Shown: positions 24,560 through 37,300 of the stretch, piece by piece
Layout: each line of letters starts with the position of its first letter
Numbering within the stretch: position 1 is the first letter of the stretch
Assembly: GCA_936450465.1 (NCBI GenBank)
Contig: OW388300.1
Span: forward strand, 16,257,266 to 16,321,265
Direction: 5' to 3'
From: Gibbula magus
Lineage: Eukaryota; Mollusca; Gastropoda; Trochida; Trochidae
Length of the DNA: 64,000 nucleotides
Notes under the pieces: generated by a model
What the model was told of the DNA's origin: nothing
Database searches by the model: none
Seen by the model: the letters and a program-made list of their open reading frames with translations, nothing else
Program-made: the position numbers and the translations under genes

Positions 24560-25240
24560 ATTAAAATGTCTTATGTATTGAATATAATTTATATTAGGAA
24601 ATATTGTGTACAGGGGTGCGTATCTGATATATATTAGACTAATTATAAATCGTTTTCAATCATTTTTAATCAATATCTCTTCAGGAATTTTTTAAGGAGG
24701 AATAGAGTCATGGTTTAATAAAAACGTTACCGAAAAAAACAATATTCCAAAAATCGTCAAAGTCATACTCATCCCTAACGTTTTTACCATGAGAAGTTTA
24801 AACGATTGGATATTTAGTGGTTGTCAACAAATAAAACACAGACGTTCACAAGAAATATTTGTTGGTTCATGTTACACGATTTAGATTATTAATTTCCTTG
24901 TTAAACAATACCTTGATATTTTGAAAGCATTGTCTTGGTTACAAACAAAACAAAATGTAGATGATTTTTAAAATGTTTTTCTTATGTCAATACCATGGCT
25001 TCCAAAATATACTATATTATAATGAGAATAATATATATAATTTTTGATAAATATGAAAACATTATACGAGTGGGAATAATTAATTCAATCAAACAACTAA
25101 ATGATCTATCATTTTTAAAGTTGATGTTCCTGACGAAAACATACATTTGGATGATTCTGTCCACTTTCTTACTTTCTCTCTGAAAAATCGCCTTTGAAAT
25201 AAACAGAATATTGAATAAGAGTATACATGTGATCAGTAAA
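24560..25240. repeat. Duplicated flank segments D3 copy 2 and D2 copy 2
   Basis: 24560-24990 is colinear with 19055-19510, and 24930-25235 with 7770-8070. The big 42-bp array starts about 110 bp after this segment, so the array abuts a boundary of the tandem gene duplication. Confidence 0.7.
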
Positions 25241-25346
25241 CTTGGGGGGATATTTGTTATTTGTAATCAATATTAACAATGCTTGGTTAGCCAATTTTGT
25301 TCTGCTGTTTAAAGTGTAGGAATTTTGCGGGAAATAGCCCTCCATT

Positions 25347-28300
25347 GTTAAACGTGGGTTCAAGACAATCAGTGCAGCTGACAACCATGTTAAACGTGGG
25401 TTCAAGACAACCAGTGCAGCTGACAACCATGTTAAACGTGGGTTCAAGACAATCAGTGCAGCTGACAACCAAGTTAAACGTGGGTTCAAGACAATCAGTG
25501 CAGCTGACAACCATGTTAAACGTGGGTTCAAGACAATCAGTGCAGCTGACAACCATGTTAAACGTGGGTTCAAGACAACCAGTGCAGCTGACAACCATGT
25601 TAAACGTGGGTTCAAGACAACCAGTGCAGATGACAACCAAGTTAAACGTGGGTTCAAGACAATCAGTGCAGCTGACAACCAAGTTAAACGTGGGTTCAAG
25701 ACAACCAGTGCAGCTGACAACCAAGTTAAACGTGGGTTCAAGACTATCAGTGCAGCTGACAACCAAGTTAAACGTGGGTTCAAGACTATCAGTGCAGCTG
25801 ACAACCAAGTTAAACGTGGGTTCAAGACAATCAGTGCAGCTGACAACCAAGTTGAACGTGGGTTCAAGACAACCGGTGCAGCTAACAACCATGTTAAACG
25901 TGGGTTCAAGACTATCAGTGCAGCTGACAACCAAGTTAAACGTGGGTTCAAGACAACCAGTGCAGCTGACAACCAAGTTAAACGTGGGTTCAAGACAACC
26001 AGTGCAGCTGACAACCAAGTTAAACGTGGGTTCAAGACAATCAGTGCAGCTGACAACCAAGTTAAACGTGGGTTCAAGACTATCAGTGCAGCTGACAACC
26101 AAGTTAAACGTGGGTTCAAGACAATCAGTGCAGCTGACAACCAAGTTAAACATGGGTTCAAGACAACCAGTGCAGCTGACAACCAAGGTAAACGTGGGTT
26201 CAAGACAACCAGTGCAGCTGACAACCAAGTTAAACGTGGGTTCAAGACAACCAGTGCAGCTGACAACCAAGTTAAACGTGGGTTCAAGACTATCAGTGCA
26301 GCTGACAACCAAGGTAAACGTGGGTTCAAGACAACCAGTGCAGCTGACAACCAAGGTAAACGTGGGTTCAAGACAACCAGTGCAGCTGACAACCAAGGTA
26401 AACGTGGGTTCAAGACAACCAGTGCAGCTGACAACCAAGTTAAACGTGGGTTCAAGACTATCAGTGCAGCTGACAACCAAGTTAAACGTGGGTTCAAGAC
26501 AACCAGTGCAGCTGACAAACATGTTAAACGTGGGTTCAAGACAATCAGTGCAGCTGACAACCAAGTTAAACGTGGGTTCAAGACTATCAGTGCAGCTGAC
26601 AACCAAGTTAAACGTGGGTTCAAGACAACCAGTGCAGCTGACAACCATGTTAAACGTGGGTTCAAGACAACCAGTGCAGCTGACAACCAAGTTAAACGTG
26701 GGTTCAAGACAACCAGTGCAGCTGACAACCAAGGTAAACGTGGGTTCAAGACAACCAGTGCAACTGAGAACAAAGTTAAACGTGGGTTCAAGACAACCAG
26801 TGAAGCTGACAACCAAGGTAAACGTGGGTTCAAGACAACCAGTGCAGCTGACAACCAAGTTAAACGTGGGTTCAAGACTATCAGTGCAGCTGACAACCAA
26901 GTTAAACGTGGGTTCAAGACAACCAGTGCAGCTGACAACCAAGTTAAACGTGGGTTCAAGACAACCAGTGCAGCTGACAACCAAGGTAAACGTGGGTTCA
27001 AGACAACCAGTGCAGCTGACAACCAAGTTAAACGTGGGTTCAAGACAACCAGTGCAGCTGACAACCAAGTTAAACGTGGGTTCAAGACTATCAGTGCAGC
27101 TGACAACCAAGGTAAACGTGGGTTCAAGACAACCAGTGCAGCTGACAACCAAGGTAAACGTGGGTTCAAGACAACCAGTGCAGCTGACAACCAAGTTAAA
27201 CGTGGGTTTAAGACAATCAGTGCAGCTGACAACCATGTTAAACGTGGGTTCAAGACTATCAGTGCAGCTGACAACCAAGTTAAACGTGGGTTCAAGACAA
27301 TCAGTGCAGCTGACAACCAAGTTAAACGTGGGTTCAAGACAATCAGTGCAGCTGACAACCAAGTTAAACGTGGGTTCAAGACTATCAGTGCAGCTGACAA
27401 CCAAGTTAAACGTGGGTTCAAGACTATCAGTGCAGCTGACAACCAAGTTAAACGTGGGTTCAAGACAATCAGTGCAGCTGACAACCAAGTTAAACGTGGG
27501 TTCAAGACAACCAGTGCAGCTGACAACCAAGTTAAACGTGGGTTCAAGACTATCAGTGCAGCTGACAACCAAGTTAAACGTGGGTTCAAGACAATCAGTG
27601 CAGCTGACAACCAAGTTGAACGTGGGTTCAAGACAACCGGTGCAGCTGACAACCATGTTAAACGTGGGTTCAAGACTATCAGTGCAGCTGACAACCAAGT
27701 TAAACGTGGGTTCAAGACAACCAGTGCAGCTGACAAACAAGGTAAACGTGGGTTCAAGACAACCAGTGCAGCTGACAACCAAGTTAAACGTGGGTTCAAG
27801 ACAACCAGTGCAGCTGACAACCAAGTTAAACGTGGGTTCAAGACTATCAGTGCAGCTGACAACCAAGGTAAACGTGGGTTCAAGACAACCAGTGCAGCTG
27901 ACAACCAAGGTAAACGTGGGTTCAAGACAACCAGTGCAGCTGACAACCAAGTTAAACGTGGGTTCAAGACAACCAGTGCAGCTGACAACCAAGTTAAACG
28001 TGGGTTCAAGACAACCAGTGCAGCTGACAACCAAGTTAAACGTGGGTTCAAGACAATCAGTGCAGCTGACAACCATGTTAAACGTGGGTTCAAGACAATC
28101 AGTGCAGCTGACAACCAAGTTAAACGTGGGTTCAAGACTATCAGTGCAGCTGACAACCAAGTTAAACGTGGGTTCAAGACAACCAGTGCAGCTGACAACC
28201 AAGTTAAACGTGGGTTCAAGACAATCAGTGCAGCTGACAACCATGTTAAACGTGGGTTCAAGACAATCAGTGCAGCTGACAACCAAGTTAAACGTGGGTT

Positions 28301-31300
28301 CAAGACTATCAGTGCAGCTGACAACCAAGTTAAACGTGGGTTCAAGACAACCAGTGCAGCTGACAACCATGTTAAACGTGGGTTCAAGACAACCAGTGCA
28401 GCTGACAACCAAGTTAAACGTGGGTTCAAGACAACCAGTGCAGCTGACAACCAAGGTAAACGTGGGTTCAAGACAACCAGTGCAGCTGAGAACCAAGTTA
28501 AACGTGGGTTCAAGACAACCAGTGAAGCTGACAACCAAGGTAAACGTGGGTTCAAGACAACCAGTGCAGCTGACAACCAAGTTAAACGTGGGTTCAAGAC
28601 TATCAGTGCAGCTGACAACCAAGTTAAACGTGGGTTCAAGACAACCAGTGCAGCTGACAACCAAGTTAAACGTGGGTTCAAGACAACCAGTGCAGCTGAC
28701 AACCAAGTTAAACGTGGGTTTAAGACAATCAGTGCAGCTGACAACCATGTTAAACGTGGGTTCAAGACTATCAGTGCAGCTGACAACCAAGTTAAACGTG
28801 GGTTCAAGACAATCAGTGCAGCTGACAACCAAGTTAAACGTGGGTTCAAGACAATCAGTGCAGCTGACAACCAAGTTAAACGTGGGTTCAAGACAACCAG
28901 TGCAGCTGACAACCAAGTTAAACGTGGGTTCAAGACTATCAGTGCAGCTGACAACCAAGTTAAACGTGGGTTCAAGACTATCAGTGCAGCTGACAACCAA
29001 GTTAAACGTGGGTTCAAGACAATCAGTGCAGCTGACAACCAAGTTAAACGTGGGTTCAAGACAACCAGTGCAGCTGACAACCAAGTTAAACGTGGGTTCA
29101 AGACAACCAGTGCAGCTGACAACCAAGTTAAACGTGGGTTCAAGACAATCAGTGCAGCTGACAACCAAGTTAAACGTGGGTTCAAGACAACCAGTGCAGC
29201 TGACAACCATGTTAAACGTGGGTTCAAGACAACCGGTGCAGCTGACAACCATGTTAAACGTGGGTTCAAGACAATCAGTGCAGCTGACAACCAAGTTAAA
29301 CGTGGGTTCAAGACTAACAGTGCAGCTGACAACCAAGTTAAACGTGGGTTCAAGACAATCAGTGCAGCTGACAACCAAGTTAAACGTGGGTTCAAGACAA
29401 CCAGTGCAGCTGACAACCAAGTTAAACGTGGGTTCAAGACAATCAGTGCAGCTGACAACCAAGTTAAACGTGGGTTCAAGACAATCAGTGCAGCTGACAA
29501 CCAAGTTAAACGTGGGTTCAAGACAACCAGTGCAGCTTACAACCAAGTTAAACGTGGGTTCAAGACAACCAGTGCAGCTGACAACCAAGTTAAACGTGGG
29601 TTCAAGACAATCAGTGCAGCTGACAACCATGTTAAACGTGGGTTCAAGACTATCAGTGCAGCTGACAACCAAGTTAAACGTGGGTCCAAGACAATCAGTG
29701 CAGCTGACAACCAAGTTAAACGTGGGTTCAAGACAACCAGTGCAGCTGACAACCAAGTTAAACGTGGGTTCAAGACTATCAGTGCAGCTGACAACCAAGT
29801 TAAACGTGGGTTCAAGACTATCAGTGCAGCTGACAACCAAGTTAAACGTGGGTTCAAGACAATCAGTGCAGCTGACAACCAAGTTAAACGTGGGTTCAAG
29901 ACAACCAGTGCAGCTGACAACCATGTTAAACGTGGGTTCAAGACTATCAGTGCAGCTGACAACCAAGTTAAACGTGGGTTCAAGACAACCAGTGCAGCTG
30001 ACAACCAAGTTAAACGTGGGTTCAAGACAATCAGTGCAGCTGACAACCATGTTAAACGTGGGTTCAAGACAATCAGTGCAGCTGACAACCAAGTTAAACG
30101 TGGGTTCAAGACTATCAGTGCAGCTGACAACCAAGTTAAACGTGGGTTCAAGACAACCAGTGCAGCTGACAACCATGTTAAACGTGGGTTCAAGACAACC
30201 AGTGCAGCTGACAACCAAGTTAAACGTGGGTTCAAGACAACCAGTGCAGCTGACAACCAAGGTAAACGTGGGTTCAAGACAACCAGTGCAGCTGAGAACC
30301 AAGTTAAACGTGGGTTCAAGACAACCAGTGAAGCTGACAACCAAGGTAAACGTGGGTTCAAGACAACCAGTGCAGCTGACAACCAAGTTAAACGTGGGTT
30401 CAAGACTATCAGTGCAGCTGACAACCAAGTTAAACGTGGGTTCAAGACAACCAGTGCAGCTGACAACCAAGTTAAACGTGGGTTCAAGACAACCAGTGCA
30501 GCTGACAACCAAGTTAAACGTGGGTTTAAGACAATCAGTGCAGCTGACAACCATGTTAAACGTGGGTTCAAGACTATCAGTGCAGCTGACAACCAAGTTA
30601 AACGTGGGTTCAAGACAATCAGTGCAGCTGACAACCAAGTTAAACGTGGGTTCAAGACAATCAGTGCAGCTGACAACCAAGTTAAACGTGGGTTCAAGAC
30701 AACCAGTGCAGCTGACAACCAAGTTAAACGTGGGTTCAAGACTATCAGTGCAGCTGACAACCAAGTTAAACGTGGGTTCAAGACTATCAGTGCAGCTGAC
30801 AACCAAGTTAAACGTGGGTTCAAGACAATCAGTGCAGCTGACAACCAAGTTAAACGTGGGTTCAAGACAACCAGTGCAGCTGACAACCAAGTTAAACGTG
30901 GGTTCAAGACAACCAGTGCAGCTGACAACCAAGTTAAACGTGGGTTCAAGACAATCAGTGCAGCTGACAACCAAGTTAAACGTGGGTTCAAGACAACCAG
31001 TGCAGCTGACAACCATGTTAAACGTGGGTTCAAGACAACCGGTGCAGCTGACAACCATGTTAAACGTGGGTTCAAGACAATCAGTGCAGCTGACAACCAA
31101 GTTAAACGTGGGTTCAAGACTAACAGTGCAGCTGACAACCAAGTTAAACGTGGGTTCAAGACAATCAGTGCAGCTGACAACCAAGTTAAACGTGGGTTCA
31201 AGACAACCAGTGCAGCTGACAACCAAGTTAAACGTGGGTTCAAGACAATCAGTGCAGCTGACAACCAAGTTAAACGTGGGTTCAAGACAATCAGTGCAGC

Positions 31301-34300
31301 TGACAACCAAGTTAAACGTGGGTTCAAGACAACCAGTGCAGCTTACAACCAAGTTAAACGTGGGTTCAAGACAACCAGTGCAGCTGACAACCAAGTTAAA
31401 CGTGGGTTCAAGACAATCAGTGCAGCTGACAACCATGTTAAACGTGGGTTCAAGACTATCAGTGCAGCTGACAACCAAGTTAAATGTGGGTCCAAGACAA
31501 TCAGTGCAGCTGACAACCAAGTTAAACGTGGGTTCAAGACAACCAGTGCAGCTGACAACCAAGTTAAACGTGGGTTCAAGACTATCAGTGCAGCTGACAA
31601 CCAAGTTAAACGTGGGTTCAAGACAATCAGTGCAGCTGACAACCAAGTTAAACGTGGGTTCAAGACAATCAGTGCAGCTGACAACCAAGTTAAACGTGGG
31701 TTCAAGACAACCAGTGCAGCTGACAACCATGTTAAACGTGGGTTCAAGACTATCAGTGCAGCTGACAACCAAGTTAAACGTGGGTTCAAGACAACCAGTG
31801 CAGCTGACAACCAAGTTAAACGTGGGTTCAAGACAACCAGTGCAGCTGACAACCAAGTTAAACGTGGGTTCAAGACAACCAGTGCATCTGACAACCAAGT
31901 TAAACGTGAGTTCAAGACAATCAGTGCAGCTGACAACCAAGTTAAACGTGGGTTCAAGACAACCAGTGCAGCTGACAACCAAGGTAAACGTGGGTTCAAG
32001 ACTATCAGTGCAGCTGACAACCAAGTTAAACGTGGGTTCAAGACAACCAGTGCAGCTGACAACCATGTTAAACGTGGTTTCAAGACAATCAGTGCAGCTG
32101 ACAACCAAGTTAAACGTGGGTTCAAGACAATCAGTGCAGCTGACAACCATGTTAAACGTGGGTTCAAGACTATCAGTGCAGCTGACAACCTTGTTAAACG
32201 TGGGTTCAAGACAATCAGTGCAGCTGACAACCAAGTTAAACGTGGGTTCAAGACAACCAGTGCAGCTGACAACCAAGTTAAACGTGGGTTCAAGACAATC
32301 AGTGCAGCTGACAACCAAGTTAAACGTGGGTTCAAGACAACCAGTGCAGCTGACAACCAAGTTAAACGTGGGTTTAAGACAATCAGTGCAGCTGACAACC
32401 ATGTTAAACGTGGGTTCAAGACAATCAGTGCAGCTGACAACCATGTTAAACGTGGGTTCAAGACTATCAGTGCAGATGACAACAAAGTTAAACGTGGGTT
32501 CAAGACTATCAGTGCAGCTGACAACCAAGTTAAACGTGGGTTCAAGACAATCAGTGCAGCTGACAACCAAGTTAAACGTGGGTTCAAGACAACCAGTGCA
32601 GCTGACAACCAAGTTAAACGTGGGTTCAAGACAATCAGTGCAGCTGACAACCAAGTTAAACGTGGGTTCAAGACAATCAGTGCAGCTGACAACCAAGTTA
32701 AACGTGGGTTCAAGACTATCAGTGCAGCTGACAACCAAGTTAAACGTGGGTTCAAGACAATCAGTGCAGCTGACAAACAAGTTAAACGTGGGTTCAAGAC
32801 AACCAGTGCAGCTGACAACCAAGTTAAACGTGGGTTCAAGACAATCAGTGCAGCTGACAACCAAGTTAAACGTGGGTTCAAGACAATCAGTGCAGCTGAC
32901 AACCAAGTTAAACGTGGGTTCAAGACAACCAGTGCAGCTGACAACCAAGTTAAACGTGGGTTCAAGACAACCAGTGCAGCTGACAACCAAGTTAAACGTG
33001 GGTTCAAGACAATCAGTGCAGCTGACAACCATGTTAAACGTGGGTTCAAGACTATCAGTGCAGCTGACAACCAAGTTAAACGTGGGTTCAAGACAATCAG
33101 TGCAGCTGACAACCAAGTTAAACGTGGGTTCAAGACAACCAGTGCAGCTGACAACCAAGTTAAACGTGGGTTCAAGACTATCAGTGCAGCTGACAACCAA
33201 GTTAAACGTGGGTTCAAGACTATCAGTGCAGCTGACAACCAAGTTAAACGTGGGTTCAAGACAATCAGTGCAGCTGACAACCAAGTTAAACGTGGGTTCA
33301 AGACAACCAGTGCAGCTGACAACCATGTTAAACGTGGGTTCAAGACTATCAGTGCAGCTGACAACCAAGTTAAACGTGGGTTCAAGACAACCAGTGCAGC
33401 TGACAACCAAGTTAAACGTGGGTTCAAGACAACCAGTGCAGCTGACAACCAAGTTAAACGTGGGTTCAAGACAATCAGTGCAGCTGACAACCATGTTAAA
33501 CGTGGGTTCAAGACTATCAGTGCAGCTGACAACCAAGTTAAACGTGGGTTCAAGACAACCAGTGCAGCTGACAACCAAGTTAAACGTGGGTTCAAGACAA
33601 TCAGTGCAGCTGACAACCAAGTTAAACGTGGGTTCAAGACAATCAGTGCAGCTGACAACCAAGTTAAACGTGGGTTCAAGACAACCAGTGCAGCTTACAA
33701 CCAAGTTAAACGTGGGTTCAAGACAACCAGTGCAGCTGACAACCAAGTTAAACGTGGGTTCAAGACAATCAGTGCAGCTGACAACCATGTTAAACGTGGG
33801 TTCAAGACTATCAGTGCAGCTGACAACCAAGTTAAACGTGGGTCCAAGACAATCAGTGCAGCTGACAGCCAAGTTAAACGAGGGTTCAAGACAACCAGTG
33901 CAGCTGACAACCAAGTTAAACGTGGGTTCAAGACTATCAGTGCAGCTTACAACCAAGTTAAACGTGGGTTCAAGACTATCAGTGCAGCTGACAACCAAGT
34001 TAAACGTGGGTTCAAGACAATCAGTGCAGCTGACAACCAAGTTAAACGTGGGTTCAAGACAACCAGTGCAGCTGACAACCATGTTAAACGTGGGTTCAAG
34101 ACTATCAGTGCAGCTGACAACCAAGTTAAACGTGGGTTCAAGACAACCAGTGCAGCTGACAACCAAGTTAAACGTGGGTTCAAGACAACCAGTGCAGCTG
34201 ACAACCAAGTTAAACGTGGGTTCAAGACAACCAGTGCATCTGACAACCAAGTTAAACGTGAGTTCAAGACAATCAGTGCAGCTGACAACCAAGTTAAACG

Positions 34301-37300
34301 TGGGTTCAAGACAACCAGTGCAGCTGACAACCAAGGTAAACGTGGGTTCAAGACTATCAGTGCAGCTGACAACCAAGTTAAACGTGGGTTCAAGACAACC
34401 AGTGCAGCTGACAACCATGTTAAACGTGGTTTCAAGACAATCAGTGCAGCTGACAACCAAGTTAAACGTGGGTTCAAGACAATCAGTGCAGCTGACAACC
34501 ATGTTAAACGTGGGTTCAAGACTATCAGTGCAGCTGACAACCTTGTTAAACGTGGGTTCAAGACAATCAGTGCAGCTGACAACCAAGTTAAACGTGGGTT
34601 CAAGACAACCAGTGCAGCTGACAACCAAGTTAAACGTGGGTTCAAGACAATCAGTGCAGCTGACAACCAAGTTAAACGTGGGTTCAAGACAACCAGTGCA
34701 GCTGACAACCAAGTTAAACGTGGGTTTAAGACAATCAGTGCAGCTGACAACCATGTTAAACGTGGGTTCAAGACAATCAGTGCAGCTGACAACCATGTTA
34801 AACGTGGGTTCAAGACTATCAGTGCAGATGACAACAAAGTTAAACGTGGGTTCAAGACTATCAGTGCAGCTGACAACCAAGTTAAACGTGGGTTCAAGAC
34901 AATCAGTGCAGCTGACAACCAAGTTAAACGTGGGTTCAAGACAACCAGTGCAGCTGACAACCAAGTTAAACGTGGGTTCAAGACAATCAATGCAGCTGAC
35001 AAACAAGTTAAACGTGGGTTCAAGACAACCAGTGCAGCTGACAACCAAGTTAAACGTGGGTTCAAGACAATCAGTGCAGCTGACAACCAAGTTAAACGTG
35101 GGTTCAAGACAATCAGTGCAGCTGACAACCAAGTTAAACGTGGGTTCAAGACAACCAGTGCAGCTGACAACCAAGTTAAACGTGGGTTCAAGACAACCAG
35201 TGCAGCTGACAACCAAGTTAAACGTGGGTTCAAGACAATCAGTGCAGCTGACAACCATGTTAAACGTGGGTTCAAGACTATCAGTGCAGCTGACAACCAA
35301 GTTAAACGTGGGTTCAAGACAATCAGTGCAGCTGACAACCAAGTTAAACGTGGGTTCAAGACAACCAGTGCAGCTGACAACCAAGTTAAACGTGGGTTCA
35401 AGACTATCAGTGCAGCTGACAACCAAGTTAAACGTGGGTTCAAGACTATCAGTGCAGCTGACAACCAAGTTAAACGTGGGTTCAAGACAATCAGTGCAGC
35501 TGACAACCAAGTTAAACGTGGGTTCAAGACAACCAGTGCAGCTGACAACCATGTTAAACGTGGGTTCAAGACTATCAGTGCAGCTGACAACCAAGTTAAA
35601 CGTGGGTTCAAGACAACCAGTGCAGCTGACAACCAAGTTAAACGTGGGTTCAAGACAACCAGTGCAGCTGACAACCAAGTTAAACGTGGGTTCAAGACAA
35701 TCAGTGCAGCTGACAACCATGTTAAACGTGGGTTCAAGACTATCAGTGCAGCTGACAACCAAGTTAAACGTGGGTTCAAGACAACCAGTGCAGCTGACAA
35801 CCAAGGTAAACGTGGGTTCAAGACAACCAGTGCAGCTGACAACCAAGTTAAACGTGGGTTCAAGACTATCAGTGCAGCTGACAACCAAGTTAAACGTGGG
35901 TTCAAGACAACCAGTGCAGCTGACAACCATGTTAAACGTGGGTTCAAGACAATCAGTGCAGCTGACAACCAAGTTAAACGTGGGTTCAAGACAATCAGTA
36001 CAGCTGACAACCATGTTAAACGTGGGTTCAAGACAATCAGTGCAGCTGACAACCATGTTAAACGTGGGTTCAAGACTATCAGTGCTGCTGACAACCATGT
36101 TAAACGTGGGTTCAAGACAATCAGTGCAGCTGACAACCAAGGTAAACGTGGGTTCAAGACAACCAGTGCAGCTGACAACCAAGGTAAACGTGGGTTCAAG
36201 ACAACCAGTGCAGCTGACAACCAAGTTAAACGTGGGTTCAAGACTATCAGTGCAGCTGACAACCATGTTAAACGTGGGTTCAAGACTATCAGTGCAGCTG
36301 ACAACCAAGTTAAACGTGGGTTCAAGACAATCAGTGCAGCTGACAACCAAGTTGAACGTGGGTTCAAGACTATCAGTGCAGCTGACAACCAAGTTAAACG
36401 TGGGTTCAAGACAATCAGTGCAGCTGACAACCAAGTTAAACTTGGGTTCAAGACAATCAGTGCAGCTGACAACCAAGTTAAACGTGGGTTCAATACAATC
36501 AGTGCAGCTGAGAACCATGTTAACGTGGGTTCAAGACAACCAGTGCAGCTGACAACCAAGTTAAACGTGGGTTCAAGACAATCAGTGCAGCTGACAACCA
36601 TGTTAAACGTGGGTTCAAGACTATCAGTGCAGCTGACAACCAAGTTAAACGTCGGTTCAAGACAATCAGTGCAGCTGACAACCATGTTAAACGTGGGTTC
36701 AAGACAACCAGTGCAGCTGACAACCAAGTTAAACGTGGGTTCAAGACAACCAGTGCAGCTGACAACCAAGTTAAACGTGGGTTCAAGACAACCAGTGCAG
36801 CTGACAACCAAGTTAAACGTGGGTTCAAGACAACCAGTGCAGCTGACAACCAAGTAAAACGTGGGTTCAAGACAACCAGTGCAGCTGACAACCAAGTTAA
36901 ACGTGGGTTCAAGACAACCAGTGCAGCTGACAACCAAGTTAAACGTGGGTTCAAGACAATCAGTGCAGCTGACAACCATGTTATACGTGGTTTCAAGACT
37001 ATCAGTGCAGCTAACAACCAAGTTAAACGTGGGTTCAAGACAATCAGTGCAGCTGACAACCAAGTTAAACGTGGGTTCAAGACAATCAGTGCAGCTGACA
37101 ACCAAGTTAAACGTGGGTTCAAGACAACCAGTGCAGCTGACAACCAAGTTAAACGTGGGTTCAAGACAATCAGTGCAGCTGACAACCATGTTAAACGTGG
37201 GTTCAAGACTATCAGTGCAGCTGACAACCAAGTTAAACGTGGGTTTAAGACAATCAGTGCAGCTGACAACCAAGTTAAACGTGGGTTCAAGACAATCAGT

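Noticed and set aside
25287..36552. Open frames of about 3750 codons on both strands, and shorter ones to 41.9 kb
   Set aside because: They follow from a stop-free 42-bp unit with period divisible by three; four frames are open at once, variants are mostly non-synonymous, and starts and ends lie in repeat units or unrelated flank.
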